This document shows, one piece after another, positions 1 through 9,444 of a DNA stretch of 64,000 nt (the stretch's first letter is position 1; every line of letters starts with the position of its first letter). The notes beneath the pieces are model-generated. The model saw only the letters and a program-made list of their open reading frames with translations. It was not told the DNA's origin and ran no database searches. The DNA lies in the NCBI RefSeq assembly GCF_016406325.1, contig NZ_CP066370.1:2914001-2978000 (forward strand), given 5' to 3'. The DNA comes from Shewanella putrefaciens (lineage in GTDB: Bacteria; Pseudomonadota; Gammaproteobacteria; Enterobacterales; Shewanellaceae). A program made the position numbers and the translations under genes.

Positions 1-79
1 ATTCAAATATGCAACACAGGCGACTTAGGCGCTCTGATGGGGTTCCGACAAGTAAAATTCGTTGATCTGTTTGCATCAT
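1..79 (-). CDS. flrA: FlrA, polar flagellar master regulator (N-terminal fragment)
   Basis: Only the first 26 codons lie in the window, read leftward from an ATG at 79 (a second in-frame ATG is at 76). The peptide begins MMQTDQRILLVGTPSERL, which resembles the N-terminal receiver-like domain of FlrA/FleQ, the sigma-54-dependent activator at the top of polar flagellar hierarchies. Position supports the call: in Shewanella and Vibrio flrA follows fliS on the same strand. A strong terminator (314-352) separates the two, so flrA should have its own promoter in 80-313. No good Shine-Dalgarno is visible. The identity rests on a short peptide plus synteny. Confidence 0.65.
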   Translation of the reverse strand, partial: MMQTDQRILLVGTPSERLSRLCCIFE

Positions 80-313
80 TCAGTAGGCCGTAAAGCTCTA
101 ATATGTATTAATTTGCATTAATTATTTTATGATTAGTTGCTGTAAAAGCTTAACAAATTCAATGTAACAATCTGTGCCACCATCACTACTGTGATGAATA
201 TTGTATTATCAGCAGTCGAGAAGCAAGCCTCAGATGCGCTTTATGCCAATCTGAGTTGATTTTAGTTCATTTATGCCATGATTCTAGCTACAAGAGTCAA
301 TTTATTGACATTC
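80..313. other. flrA 5' region / fliS-flrA intergenic
   Basis: AT-rich stretch upstream of flrA and downstream of the fliS terminator. It contains a short inverted repeat, CATCAC-TACT-GTGATG (181-196). I could not place a convincing -35/-10 pair. No other gene is visible. Confidence 0.4.
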
Positions 314-352
314 GCCATAAAAAAAGCGCACAGAGTGCGCTTTTTTTATGGC
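314..352. terminator. Rho-independent terminator after fliS
   Basis: A perfect 17-bp stem (314-330 with 336-352, 5-nt loop CAGAG) contains a GCGCA core flanked by seven A and seven T. It works on both strands, closes the flaG-fliD-fliT-fliS transcript and isolates flrA. Confidence 0.93.
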
Positions 353-376
353 CCTTGACCCGTGTCCTAAATTACC

Positions 377-787
377 TTAACTCGCGTCAGAATGGGAAGA
401 CACATTATGCTTATCGGCAGGGATAGCATCCCAGCCTTCTTTAATAGTACGTAAAATATCACACACATCGTCTATTGCTTTCACATCATTATTCAAGTTA
501 GCTTCTGAAATTTTTCGCAACATAAAATCATAAAGTTCACTTAAATTTTTTGCAATTTGGCCGCCTTCATCCATGTTCAAACTATTACTTAAACCCGTAA
601 TAATACCGATCGCTTTATTAATATAAATACCTTTGTTTGCCAAATCATTTTGCTCGATAGCATAACGACTTTGTGCCAAACGTTGCAGTGCTCCAGCAAA
701 CATTAACTGAATAATTCGATGCGGCGAAGCTACAGTGATCTCACTTTCTAACGAAACTTTACGATATGATTGCAGCGATCCTCTCAT
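377..787 (-). CDS. fliS: FliS, flagellin export chaperone
   Basis: 136 residues, the usual FliS length. FliS binds the disordered C-terminal tail of flagellin in the cytoplasm, prevents premature polymerisation and hands flagellin to the export gate. The sequence shows the family pattern: an N-terminal segment with a YRKVSLES-type stretch, then helices with ASPHRIIQLMFAGAL, followed by a long helical body and a polar tail. It is the last gene of the flaG-fliD-fliT-fliS cluster, with a 6-bp gap to the gene upstream, and is followed by a strong terminator. Confidence 0.95.
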   Translation of the reverse strand: MRGSLQSYRKVSLESEITVASPHRIIQLMFAGALQRLAQSRYAIEQNDLANKGIYINKAIGIITGLSNSLNMDEGGQIAKNLSELYDFMLRKISEANLNNDVKAIDDVCDILRTIKEGWDAIPADKHNVSSHSDAS

Positions 788-793
788 AAATAC

Positions 794-1114
794 CTACCTG
801 TTTGAATCTATTGTCTCGTAAACACTAATTTGACGTTTATTCTTACTACCTGCATATAATAATGCTTGCCTATCGGCCATGATATGACTTGCCTTAACAG
901 TGAACTCTTTAGTGAGGTCAAGCTGTCCTTGAAGATACTCAACATCCAATATGTTAGTATCTGTAACCAGCACATCGAGTAAAAGTTGACGTTCTCCAAC
1001 CAAGGCTTGCAAATTTGACACCAACTCATCAGTTTGAGGATCTTCTGCGGGAATAAGAGTTAACTGGTTGAGTGTCTCTATGAGAATCGTATTAAGTTCA
1101 TCAAGTTGTTTCAC
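794..1114 (-). CDS. fliT: FliT-like small flagellar chaperone
   Basis: 106 residues, acidic and predicted all-helical, between fliD and fliS, the usual place of FliT. FliT family proteins are cytoplasmic chaperones of the cap protein FliD. Sequence conservation in this family is very low, so the call is based on position, size and helical character rather than on motifs. Gaps are 11 bp to fliD and 6 bp to fliS, which implies cotranscription. Confidence 0.6.
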   Translation of the reverse strand: MKQLDELNTILIETLNQLTLIPAEDPQTDELVSNLQALVGERQLLLDVLVTDTNILDVEYLQGQLDLTKEFTVKASHIMADRQALLYAGSKNKRQISVYETIDSNR

Positions 1115-1125
1115 TAGACGCTTCC

Positions 1126-2499
1126 TTATCTACTCTTTTTAACGGCTCCTGGAAGAGAGTTTATACGATCAACTAAGCCGCTGCTCTGTTGGTTCAGTTG
1201 CCCAACGACAAGATCCATCGCATTAAACTGTTTTGTTAACCGCGCTGTTAGCTGTTCCATTTTAAGAGTAAAGGCTTCCCTTTGGTCAGCAAGCCTACTT
1301 TGCTGGTTAGTATAGCTTGTCTGTCTATCAGCAATCAGTCCTCTTGATTTTACATAAGTATTTGATACATCATAAAACCGATTTGCAAGGCCTTTTTCTG
1401 AGGTAGCAAATAGCGCTTCAATACTGGACATATCTTCAGACACGACTTTTGAGAGCTTAGTGTCGTCAATGGATAGATTGCCATTTCGATCTGTTTTGAT
1501 CCCAATATCATATAACGCAATAGTCCCCCCATTCTCTGTAGGTATTCGCTCACTCGAGATACTACGAAGTTGGGATTCTATTGAGCGGACCATAGAGTCG
1601 CCCTGCAATGCTGATGCCGTTTTTTTGTCTTTATCGTAAGATGACAACTTATTAACAGAATTAATCAAACTGTTATAAGAATCAACAAAAGCCTTAATGT
1701 TTGCTTTAACAGCATCAGTATCCTGCTCAATTTTAACTGTTGTTGTTTTGGAAAGATCAGCCTCAGTTAACTGTAACGTAACACCAGAAATTGCATTCTT
1801 AACTTCATTCGTTTGCGAAGTTACAGTTTGGCCATCAATATAGATCACTGCATTTTTGGCATCTTGTAATGTTGTAATATTACTTGCATCAAACATATCA
1901 CTGAGCCCTGAACCTGAAGTGTCAGTCGCAGTAATATTGATTTGATTATCCTCACCCGTTTTATTGGAACTAAAAACCAATCGACTACCAGCATCACTGG
2001 TAACTACGGTTGCGGTAACACCCACATTGTCAGAAGCTTTATTGACTTTTTTGGCAATTGCATCAAGGGAATCTGTTGCAGCGATATCAACAGAGAAATT
2101 TTTTCCATTAATGTCAAAATCAAGGCTTCCTTCGCCAACACCTGATGCACGATTAGCAACATTTGTCCCTGCAATCTTATGATTGACAGCAAGCTGCTCG
2201 ACTTTGATGCCATAACTTCCCGCTTGAGCGGTTTTATCTGCAGTAGCGGTTAAAAAGGTACTATTACTAACGGATATCTTACGTTGATTTAAAGCATCGC
2301 CAGTTTGCAGTTTTTTTACGGCATCTTGGAACGCAGACAAGGCACTCTTCAAGGTTCCCATAGCAGAAACCTTAGCTTTGATACTGTCTTCTGTTTTATT
2401 AAACATCGCTTCTTTGGGCGTTTTCTCGGCATCGACTAATACTTTAACAATATTAGTAATATCTAGACCTGACCCCATGCCTGTCGCTGTTAATGCCAT
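1126..2499 (-). CDS. fliD: FliD, flagellar filament cap (hook-associated protein 2)
   Basis: 457 residues. FliD forms the pentameric cap at the filament tip that guides flagellin assembly. The N-terminus (GMGSGLDITNIVKVLVDAEK) and the C-terminal helical zone (QQSRLADQREAFTLKMEQL, ending in QFNAMDLVVGQL) match the FliD_N and FliD_C domains that form the leg regions. The middle part is Thr/Asn/Asp-rich, as expected for the exposed head domains. It follows flaG with a 46-bp gap and no terminator, so both are probably on one transcript. Confidence 0.96.
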   Translation of the reverse strand: MALTATGMGSGLDITNIVKVLVDAEKTPKEAMFNKTEDSIKAKVSAMGTLKSALSAFQDAVKKLQTGDALNQRKISVSNSTFLTATADKTAQAGSYGIKVEQLAVNHKIAGTNVANRASGVGEGSLDFDINGKNFSVDIAATDSLDAIAKKVNKASDNVGVTATVVTSDAGSRLVFSSNKTGEDNQINITATDTSGSGLSDMFDASNITTLQDAKNAVIYIDGQTVTSQTNEVKNAISGVTLQLTEADLSKTTTVKIEQDTDAVKANIKAFVDSYNSLINSVNKLSSYDKDKKTASALQGDSMVRSIESQLRSISSERIPTENGGTIALYDIGIKTDRNGNLSIDDTKLSKVVSEDMSSIEALFATSEKGLANRFYDVSNTYVKSRGLIADRQTSYTNQQSRLADQREAFTLKMEQLTARLTKQFNAMDLVVGQLNQQSSGLVDRINSLPGAVKKSR

Positions 2500-2545
2500 A
2501 CAAACCTCTACTCATCAACTATCGATATGTTAGAAATATCACTAT

Positions 2546-2935
2546 TTAAGCCTCTGTTTTCATCAAAAGCCCTGTCACTTCAGATAATTTTTCAGCTAAT
2601 GCCAACGCTTCTTCACTAGGCATTTGCCTGATAACATCACCCGTATCTTTATCTAAAACAGTCACAACCGCCTGACCCGATTTTTCATCAACTTTAAACG
2701 CAAGCCCCTTACGCATCATAGACATCATATCAGACAGTTCAGTAGCAACTTGCGAAAGTTTAGCGGGATCTGGATGTTGTTCATTTTCGATATCATCTTG
2801 TACTACCGTTTGCTCAATTGCCGATACTGCGGCATTTCGCTTTAACTCGACATCCGCAGACCCCTTTAACTGCGTCTGAGCTAGTTCGACTTTATTGTGA
2901 ACCATAGTCGATGAACTTGCTATATTGATATCCAT
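2546..2935 (-). CDS. flaG: FlaG family protein, filament length control
   Basis: 129 residues. The C-terminal half (AFKVDEKSGQAVVTVLDKD, then GDVIRQMPSEEAL) is the FlaG domain signature; the N-terminal half is Ser/Glu/Gln-rich and probably disordered. FlaG proteins of polar flagellates are linked to filament length and stability. The gene lies between the second flagellin and fliD. A 145-bp gap with a hairpin separates it from flaB, so it may have its own weak promoter. Confidence 0.9.
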   Translation of the reverse strand: MDINIASSSTMVHNKVELAQTQLKGSADVELKRNAAVSAIEQTVVQDDIENEQHPDPAKLSQVATELSDMMSMMRKGLAFKVDEKSGQAVVTVLDKDTGDVIRQMPSEEALALAEKLSEVTGLLMKTEA

Positions 2936-3020
2936 AGCGATACCTCACCAAATTGAACACAGAACTTTACCTAATATAAGTATAAGACCTGTGTACTTTA
3001 AAAACTTTCTAGACCTTTAA

Positions 3021-3054
3021 TACAGCAAAGGGAGATCCGTTGCCGAACCTCCCT
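3021..3054 (-). terminator. Probable terminator after flaB
   Basis: AGGGAG/CTCCCT arms (3029-3034 and 3049-3054) form a hairpin just past the flaB stop. On the minus strand it is followed by only a short TTTT, so termination may be partial. Confidence 0.5.
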
Positions 3055-3080
3055 ATCACTGTCTCACCTCTTGCTTTCTA

Positions 3081-3896
3081 TTACAGCAGTGATAAGGCCA
3101 CTTGAGGTAATTGGTTAGCTTGGGCTAACATAGCAGAACCCGTTTGTTGCAATACTTGGTTCTTGGTCATTTGCGATGTTTCTTTCGCAAAATCCACATC
3201 CACAATACGACTCTTAGCATCAGAAATGTTGGCCTGAGTGTTAGCACTATTACTGATGTTATAGGCTAAGCGGTTTTGCTTAGCACCTAGATCCGCACGC
3301 TGACTATCAATGGTTTTAATTGCAGCATCAATCGCAGCCAGTGCAGAGGCTCGAGCAGAGCCTTTAATATCTAAACTACCAACTTTTAATGCTGATGCAG
3401 TGGTTTTTGACACAGAAATCGTAATATCTTCACCTGATTGGTGCCCTACTTGGAAAGTCTTACCAGCAGAGAAAGTGCCATCAAGTAATTTAGTAGTACC
3501 AAAGGCCGTATTTGTACCGATTGCTGTGATTTCTAATGCTAACTGATCGATCTCTTTTTGTATTGACGTTAAGTCATCTGAACTATTAGCACCGTTTTCT
3601 GCTTGGACGGTTAAGTCACGCATACGTTGCAGCATGTTAGTTTGTTCTTGCATCGCACCTTCAGAAATTTGGGCGATAGAGATAGCATCGTTAGCGTTAC
3701 GCATACCCACATCTAAACCACGGACTTGGCTATTTAAGCGGTTAGAAATTGCTAAACCTGCCGCATCGTCCTTTGCACCGTTAATACGCAGACCACTGGA
3801 CAAACGTTCCATGGAAGTGGCCAAACCGCTCGCTGAAGTATTTAAGTTTTTCTGTGCTTTTAAAGATGTTACGTTAGTGTTTACTGTAATGGCCAT
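3081..3896 (-). CDS. flaB: Flagellin, probable major subunit (FlaB-type)
   Basis: 271 residues with the conserved D0/D1 ends ([20 protein letters not shown]-terminal [20 protein letters not shown]) and a short central part of about 60 variable residues, so there is no large D2/D3 region. The filament should therefore be thin, with exposed Ser/Thr ([15 protein letters not shown]) available for O-linked nonulosonic acid. A near-consensus sigma-28 element lies 84 bp upstream, as expected for the late-expressed major flagellin. The flaA/flaB naming follows the Shewanella order flgL-flaA-flaB-flaG and is tentative. Confidence 0.93.
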   Translation of the reverse strand: MAITVNTNVTSLKAQKNLNTSASGLATSMERLSSGLRINGAKDDAAGLAISNRLNSQVRGLDVGMRNANDAISIAQISEGAMQEQTNMLQRMRDLTVQAENGANSSDDLTSIQKEIDQLALEITAIGTNTAFGTTKLLDGTFSAGKTFQVGHQSGEDITISVSKTTASALKVGSLDIKGSARASALAAIDAAIKTIDSQRADLGAKQNRLAYNISNSANTQANISDAKSRIVDVDFAKETSQMTKNQVLQQTGSAMLAQANQLPQVALSLL

Positions 3897-3979
3897 GATC
3901 GTTTCCTCTGTATACCTGGCTTGTTAACTTAACTTGCCTGTCTACTTAAGCCAGGCGGGTCTTAGTGGTTACAGTATAT

Positions 3980-4006
3980 TTAACGGCAGCATCTTTTTTA
4001 TCTTTA
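3980..4006 (-). promoter_or_regulatory. Sigma-28 (FliA) promoter of flaB
   Basis: Read on the minus strand the site is TAAAGATA, 11 bp, GCCGTTAA. This closely matches the enterobacterial FliA consensus TAAAGTTT-N11-GCCGATAA. It lies between the flaA terminator and the flaB start. Confidence 0.88.
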
Positions 4007-4070
4007 GGATTATTTTTAAAAAAATTTAATTTTATATAAAATCATTATTTTCAATAACATAAAAACGTAT

Positions 4071-4120
4071 AAAAACACTTTGCCTACTATATCTCCTTTT
4101 TCTAGAAGAAAGTAGGCAAA
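4071..4120 (-). terminator. Terminator after flaA
   Basis: Ten-base arms TTTGCCTACT (4079-4088) and AGTAGGCAAA (4111-4120) form a stem. On the minus strand it is followed within a few bases by a TTTTT run. It separates the two flagellin transcripts. Confidence 0.8.
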
Positions 4121-4156
4121 AGCAACGTCCTGTATTGATATGTTCTGCTTAGTAAA

Positions 4157-4978
4157 TTATCCCAGTAGTGACAGCGCAACTTGAGGCAATTGGTTAGCCT
4201 GCGCTAACATTGCAGAACCCGTTTGTTGTAATACTTGGTTTTTCGTCATTACTGATGTTTCTTTAGCAAAATCGACATCGACAATACGGCTCTTAGCATC
4301 GGCAACGTTTGCTTGAGTGTTAGCACTGTTACTGATGTTATAGGCTAAACGGTTTTGTTTAGCACCTAACGCTGCACGTTGGTTATCAATATTTTTAATT
4401 GCCGCATCAATGGCTGCGAGGGCTGTAGAGCGGCCACCTGCACTTGCAATCGTTAATGTGTTGACAGATAAACTCCCAGCATTATTGGTACCAACGGAAA
4501 TAGTGATATCTTCACCTTCTTGGTGCCCTACTTGGAAGGTTTTTCCCGCAGAAAAATTCCCTGTCATCAGTTTAGTATTACCAAAAGCGGTACTGTCACC
4601 AATGGCAGTAATCTCTTCAGCTAATTGATCGATCTCTTTTTGTATTGCATCTAAGTCATCGGTGCTATTTGCACCGTTTTCAGCTTGTACAGTCAAATCA
4701 CGCATACGTTGCAGCATGTTAGTCTGCTCTTGCATTGCACCTTCAGCGATCTGGGCAATGGAGATCGCATCATTAGCATTGCGCATTCCCACATCTAAAC
4801 CACGTACCTGACTGTTTAGACGATTTGAAATGGCTAAACCAGCGGCGTCGTCTTTGGCGCTATTGATGCGCAGGCCACTTGATAAACGTTCCATAGAGGT
4901 TGCTAAACCACTACTAGACGTATTTAAATTTTTCTGTGCCTTCATCGAAGTCACGTTGGTATTAACTGTAATAGCCAT
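4157..4978 (-). CDS. flaA: Flagellin, probable minor/basal subunit (FlaA-type)
   Basis: 273 residues from the ATG at 4978. The reading frame extends ten codons further, but [16 protein letters not shown] is the family start and GAGGAAAA precedes it. The D0/D1 regions are nearly identical to the flaB product; the differences cluster in the central part ([14 protein letters not shown] in place of [14 protein letters not shown]). Unlike flaB, no good sigma-28 element precedes it. This agrees with published work on Shewanella putrefaciens, recalled not checked, in which FlaA is made first and sits near the hook. Confidence 0.93.
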   Translation of the reverse strand: MAITVNTNVTSMKAQKNLNTSSSGLATSMERLSSGLRINSAKDDAAGLAISNRLNSQVRGLDVGMRNANDAISIAQIAEGAMQEQTNMLQRMRDLTVQAENGANSTDDLDAIQKEIDQLAEEITAIGDSTAFGNTKLMTGNFSAGKTFQVGHQEGEDITISVGTNNAGSLSVNTLTIASAGGRSTALAAIDAAIKNIDNQRAALGAKQNRLAYNISNSANTQANVADAKSRIVDVDFAKETSVMTKNQVLQQTGSAMLAQANQLPQVALSLLG

Positions 4979-5017
4979 AGTATTTTCCTCTTCTAAGTAT
5001 CTTGCCAAGACTTCGAA

Positions 5018-5033
5018 GCTTGGCCATTTCCAA
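5018..5033 (-). promoter_or_regulatory. Weak candidate -24/-12 element upstream of flaA
   Basis: The minus strand reads TTGG-N10-GC (TTGGAAATGGCCAAGC), about 40 bp upstream of the flaA ATG. The spacing is right for sigma-54, but the -12 part is AAGC rather than TTGC, so this is a low-confidence call. Confidence 0.3.
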
Positions 5034-5080
5034 TCTTGAAACTACCAGTGCATTTAGGCTATTACACCTAAAAATCACGA

Positions 5081-6292
5081 TTAAATATAATCAAACAGGG
5101 AAACAGAACCCACCTTACTAAACACGCTAGAGACTGCGTTCAATGCAAGCTGCTGCTTTTCAAATTCCGTAATCGCTGACGCGTAATCAAGATCCTCAAG
5201 TCGAGATAGAGCAGATGTATTCACCACTTTCTCCTCTGTGTGAGTCTCTTTATAACTCTCAACGGCTTTCAGATTATTTCCCGCCACACTTCTGGCAGAA
5301 CTGATCTGATTGACGCCACTATCGATGTTATTCAATATCTGTGCCAACTTCGCACGACCTTGCGGAGTGTTAGCAGAATTAGGATCCTCGATTAATGCGA
5401 TTGCACTACTGATAGTATCGAAAATACTGACTTCAGCCTGAGGCTCCATGGTGAAACTATCGCCAGCACTGGGTTTCCCAGACACTTTAACTTCAATTCC
5501 ATTGAAACTAACGGGGGTAGTCGCATCAAAATTGGCGATGTTAGCCACTGGGTTATTGGCAGAGTCAAGCACTTGTAAATTTGTGCCACCTAAGCCATTG
5601 TCAATGAAGTTAAATGTATATGTATCAGCTAGATAAGTTGATGCATCAGCTATTTTTGCCGTTTTAACACTAAATTCCCCCTGCTGACTGGCCAAATAAT
5701 TGACGCTATAATCGCCAAGTCCATTAGGTGCTTTCATAAATGCACTATCGCCAGGGACATTAGTTCCCAGTGCAACACCAGACTGCACTAAACTATTTTG
5801 AATACCAGAATCACCGCTATAAACTATCTTGGGTGGTGTAGAATTATCGAAAGCAAAAGGCTCTTTATCCGTGCTGTAGCCAGAAAACATATAATTGCCA
5901 GATTCATCCTTACTATTGGCAATAGATAAGAGCTCTTCTAAGCTGCCTTTCATTTCATCGGCAATCATTTGCCGCTCAGAATCCGCGAGTGTGCCGTTTA
6001 CCGCTCGCATAACTTGTTCACGTATGGAAGATGCCAGATTTTCGGCACTCCCCAACTTACTTTCAGTTACTGCTAATCGATTAGTCGCGTAGTCAATATT
6101 CTTCATAAATTGATCGACTAAGGCATTGCGTTGATTCAGGTTATCGATACCTAGCGCCGCGACAGGATCATCACCTGCAGTATTGACTTTTTTGCCACTA
6201 CTGAGCTGTTCGAGGATCTTGCTAGTTGCCGTTTGCTTTTGCAGTACACTCGTAATGCTTTGATTAAAGATCTGCGCGGATGATAGTCGCAT
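5081..6292 (-). CDS. flgL: FlgL, hook-filament junction protein (HAP3)
   Basis: 403 residues. The N-terminal helix (MRLSSAQIFNQSITSVLQKQ) and C-terminal helix (SALSRLEDLDYASAITEFEKQ) are the flagellin-like D0/D1 ends of FlgL. FlgL forms the second junction ring between hook and filament. It is the last gene of the flgB-L run, starting 11 bp after flgK, and is directly upstream of flaA. No strong terminator is visible between flgL and flaA. Confidence 0.95.
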   Translation of the reverse strand: MRLSSAQIFNQSITSVLQKQTATSKILEQLSSGKKVNTAGDDPVAALGIDNLNQRNALVDQFMKNIDYATNRLAVTESKLGSAENLASSIREQVMRAVNGTLADSERQMIADEMKGSLEELLSIANSKDESGNYMFSGYSTDKEPFAFDNSTPPKIVYSGDSGIQNSLVQSGVALGTNVPGDSAFMKAPNGLGDYSVNYLASQQGEFSVKTAKIADASTYLADTYTFNFIDNGLGGTNLQVLDSANNPVANIANFDATTPVSFNGIEVKVSGKPSAGDSFTMEPQAEVSIFDTISSAIALIEDPNSANTPQGRAKLAQILNNIDSGVNQISSARSVAGNNLKAVESYKETHTEEKVVNTSALSRLEDLDYASAITEFEKQQLALNAVSSVFSKVGSVSLFDYI

Positions 6293-6303
6293 GATTAAAT
6301 CTC

Positions 6304-8229
6304 CTAACGCACTGAAGTTAATAGGGTGTCAAAAATTTGTTGTGCCGTAGTCATGATACGGGCTGAGGCTTGATAAGCCTGTTGAAAACGCATTAAATTG
6401 GCGGCTTCTTCATCTAAGTTGACGCCCGATTCGCTTTCTACTCTGGCATAGGCTTGTTGGTAAATAGCCTCTGCAGACCCTACACGCACTTCGGCCGCTT
6501 TTGTCTTACTGCCTATGTCAATTTTTGTATTTTCAAATACATCCGCTAAGGTTGACTTCCCCCCATTCATCACTTTACTTTCACTCAATTTGGCCATAGC
6601 AACGGCGTTAGAGTTGTCGCCTTCAGCAAAGGCTAAGTTAAAGGTAAATCTGTCATTACTGGCGGCTGCGGTACTATCAACTTCAAAGGTAAAACCAAAG
6701 GCACTTATACTTGGGGGAGTATAAGGAGCGGCAGCGCCAAGGGAGGTTCCGGAGGCATCAAATGCTTCATAGGTTGGAGGTATCGCGGTGGTATCGAGCT
6801 GGATCGTCAATTCACTGCCAGTAATAGGAAAATTCGCTGCACTGCGATTCGTAATTTGCGTCAACTTAACTTGGGTATTACCTGAGTTCGCGGCGTCAGC
6901 AGTTATTTTTGGCGAAGCGGCGGCAATACCTTTAGGATCCGTCATTTCAACCGTAATACCATTAGCTGCGCCAGCAGTTGGTCGAATAGCGAATCGATCA
7001 CCAGAAGCCATTGCCCCAGCTTTAATATTAATAGAAAATCCTGCACCGCCTTCTAAGGTCGAGCCATTTAACGTCAGTGGTGTAATTCCCCCTGTTTCTG
7101 TATCCCTTAGTTCATAGGAGGCCGGCGCAGTAAAAGATAACTCATATGAGCCACCCGTTAATAAACGAGTATCATCAATATTCACGCCTAAGGTTGCGTT
7201 ACCAGTATTGTTTGAATAGCCACCAACACGACCCAATGACATTAAAGGATCATTAATATCTCTAAAAATATTCGCTCCCACTTGGCCATTTAGATCTAAT
7301 CCTTGTTGCTGCATTTTGTTGAAGTTATCAGCAATCCCCAGGGCCAACTGATCGAGCTCGTGACTTGCAGGAATTAACGTTTGATCACGGTATTCAAACA
7401 GCGCACCTAATTGCCCACCTAATTTGCTCGGATCGGCAGAGACACTTTGTGAACCAATACTTGACATCAACTGCAACTCATTGGGGAATGGATTACCGGT
7501 TTTAGTATCCATCGTCATGGCAATCTCACCAGAGACCAACATCACCGAGCCGCCCAACATAATACTTTTCGCACCATTATCTTGAGGAATAACATTCACT
7601 TGAGCATATTGGCTTAGCTCCTGAACGAGTGCATCTTGCTTATCAAGTAAGATGGCGTCTTGATTTGGCGATTTCATCAGCTCGAGATTTAAATTAGCCA
7701 ACTCCTTACTAATCTCATTGATACGCTTAGTCATCCCAGTGATCTGATCATTGGTTTGCGTCAGTTGGCCATTTAAGCTCGATTGCATCTGATTCAAACT
7801 ATTAGCCAATTGTTTAGCATCGTTTAGAGTTGAACTACGAATACCTAAATCAGCGGGTAAATCCGCGAGACTGTTTAATCCAGTAAACAGAGAATTTAAA
7901 CTCTGAGGAACCATTTTACCGATTTGAGAAAACAGTTGATCGAGCTCACTGAGTTTGCCGTAGCTTGCTTCTGCGCCACTTAAGGTTGTTTGCCCAATGC
8001 GTAATTCTCTTGCCGCATAATCATTGTAGATACGCTTTACGTCATCAACGTAAGTCCCTGTACCATAAAAACTATTACCAAAGCGTTGCGACTCCAGCGT
8101 TGACTGAGTTGCCACTTGTCTGTGATAGCCTGCGGTATTCGCGTTAGCAATGTTATTACTGGTTACCCCTAGCTGCGATTGAGAGGCAAGCACACCAGTA
8201 CGTGCAATATTTAATAGGTCAATCGCCAT
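6304..8229 (-). CDS. flgK: FlgK, hook-filament junction protein (HAP1)
   Basis: 641 residues, longer than the roughly 550 of enterobacterial FlgK; the extra length lies in the central variable region (about residues 330-560). The N-terminus carries the rod/hook family signature (SQLGVTSNNIANANTAGYHRQ), and the C-terminus has the DEEAANLMRFQQAYQASARI helix typical of FlgK. It forms the first junction ring on the hook. It lies between flgJ (40-bp gap) and flgL (11-bp gap). Confidence 0.96.
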   Translation of the reverse strand: MAIDLLNIARTGVLASQSQLGVTSNNIANANTAGYHRQVATQSTLESQRFGNSFYGTGTYVDDVKRIYNDYAARELRIGQTTLSGAEASYGKLSELDQLFSQIGKMVPQSLNSLFTGLNSLADLPADLGIRSSTLNDAKQLANSLNQMQSSLNGQLTQTNDQITGMTKRINEISKELANLNLELMKSPNQDAILLDKQDALVQELSQYAQVNVIPQDNGAKSIMLGGSVMLVSGEIAMTMDTKTGNPFPNELQLMSSIGSQSVSADPSKLGGQLGALFEYRDQTLIPASHELDQLALGIADNFNKMQQQGLDLNGQVGANIFRDINDPLMSLGRVGGYSNNTGNATLGVNIDDTRLLTGGSYELSFTAPASYELRDTETGGITPLTLNGSTLEGGAGFSINIKAGAMASGDRFAIRPTAGAANGITVEMTDPKGIAAASPKITADAANSGNTQVKLTQITNRSAANFPITGSELTIQLDTTAIPPTYEAFDASGTSLGAAAPYTPPSISAFGFTFEVDSTAAASNDRFTFNLAFAEGDNSNAVAMAKLSESKVMNGGKSTLADVFENTKIDIGSKTKAAEVRVGSAEAIYQQAYARVESESGVNLDEEAANLMRFQQAYQASARIMTTAQQIFDTLLTSVR

Positions 8230-8269
8230 TAGCCGACACTCCTCAGAACGAATATCCTATGAAGATTTA

Positions 8270-9427
8270 TCATTTGTCTTCTCCTGGCAGTATCGACTTA
8301 AGCTCTTGGCTTATGGTCTGCATCACTTTAATGACTTTCTCAGCATATTTAGGATCAGTGGCATAGCCCGCATCCTGCAATGCACGAATAAATTGGGTTG
8401 GTGAAGCGGCGACTTTTGTAGCACCTTGATAACGCTCACCTTCAGCAATAAAGGTGACAAAATCATTGAAACTATGCTCAAAGTCGGTGTAAACACGAAA
8501 ATCGGCTTTCTGTCTCACGGCAATACCCTGTTCAAATTCCAAGGTACTCACGTTAGCTTTATCGCCAAGCCAACGGCGATCAGCTTTAATATTGAATAAG
8601 TTGTGACTAGGCGCACCATTACTGCCACGTACTATTTTTTGTCCCCAACCAGTTTCGAGTGCAGATTGTGCAAGTAGCACTTCTGGTTTCGTACCTAAAG
8701 CCTTAGCCGCTTTTTCAGCATGGGGATACAAGGTCGCCAAAAACTCTTCTCGGCTACCAAACTTGAGTGTCTTTTGAGTTTCTTTAAATGCCACAGTCGG
8801 CAAAATCTGGCCACTGATGACGGGCTCAATCGGCGATAATGGTTGCTCTGACCACGCAGGTTTGGGCGTATTTATCGCGAGTGAAGGTATTGGAGTGTCG
8901 ATATCCAATGATGATGTCACAGCCTCGGGTCTATCGGACTCAAATGTTGGACGAGCGATATAAATCGGGATCTGTATTGAAGTACTCACAGGTGGTGTTG
9001 AAGCATCAAGTACATCTTGGGTTGATGTATTTTGTGCAAGAGCTGTGAATGCTTTATCACCTCGCTGTAGTTTTTCACCACCATCATTACGTAATACTGA
9101 GGCTGGTGTAAGCTGGCTAGATTCAGGCGAGAGTTGCTGCACCATCATGTCAGCCAGTCCTAATACTCCTTTATCTGACAAATCCACTGACAATTGCTGA
9201 TCACGCATTTGTTCATAAAACTTAGTGTATTGGCTATTGAGGGGACTATCCGATTCAAATACCGCATTAGCATCGCGCATGCTTTTCATCAACATTTGCA
9301 CAAAAATGCCTTCAAATTGTTGGGCAACTTGTTTTAAAGTGCCCTTCTCATCTTTCTGTGCCTGAGCGCGAAGTGAATCTAAGCCTCCCAGGTCAAGAAA
9401 ATGTGATGAACTTGAAAGCTTTTCCAT
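8270..9427 (-). CDS. flgJ: FlgJ, rod-cap protein and peptidoglycan hydrolase
   Basis: 385 residues in two parts. Residues about 25-100 are the rod-binding/scaffold domain (QQFEGIFVQMLMKSMRDAN). Residues about 225-380 are a glycoside hydrolase family 73 glucosaminidase with the catalytic Glu in LAQSALETGWG (E258). A Pro/Ser/Thr-rich linker joins them. The protein is exported and opens the peptidoglycan so that the rod can pass. Gaps are 17 bp to flgI and 40 bp to flgK. Confidence 0.95.
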   Translation of the reverse strand: MEKLSSSSHFLDLGGLDSLRAQAQKDEKGTLKQVAQQFEGIFVQMLMKSMRDANAVFESDSPLNSQYTKFYEQMRDQQLSVDLSDKGVLGLADMMVQQLSPESSQLTPASVLRNDGGEKLQRGDKAFTALAQNTSTQDVLDASTPPVSTSIQIPIYIARPTFESDRPEAVTSSLDIDTPIPSLAINTPKPAWSEQPLSPIEPVISGQILPTVAFKETQKTLKFGSREEFLATLYPHAEKAAKALGTKPEVLLAQSALETGWGQKIVRGSNGAPSHNLFNIKADRRWLGDKANVSTLEFEQGIAVRQKADFRVYTDFEHSFNDFVTFIAEGERYQGATKVAASPTQFIRALQDAGYATDPKYAEKVIKVMQTISQELKSILPGEDK

Positions 9428-9444
9428 AGTTTTCCCGACAGAAA

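Noticed and set aside
1-93. Open frame of 30 codons on the plus strand at the left edge
   Set aside because: It is the shadow of the flrA start on the other strand; synteny favours flrA.
2936-3080. Sigma-28 promoter before flaG (TAAAGTTC on the minus strand)
   Set aside because: The -35-like half is good but the sequence at the right spacing is TGGTGAGG, with no GCCGATAA match.
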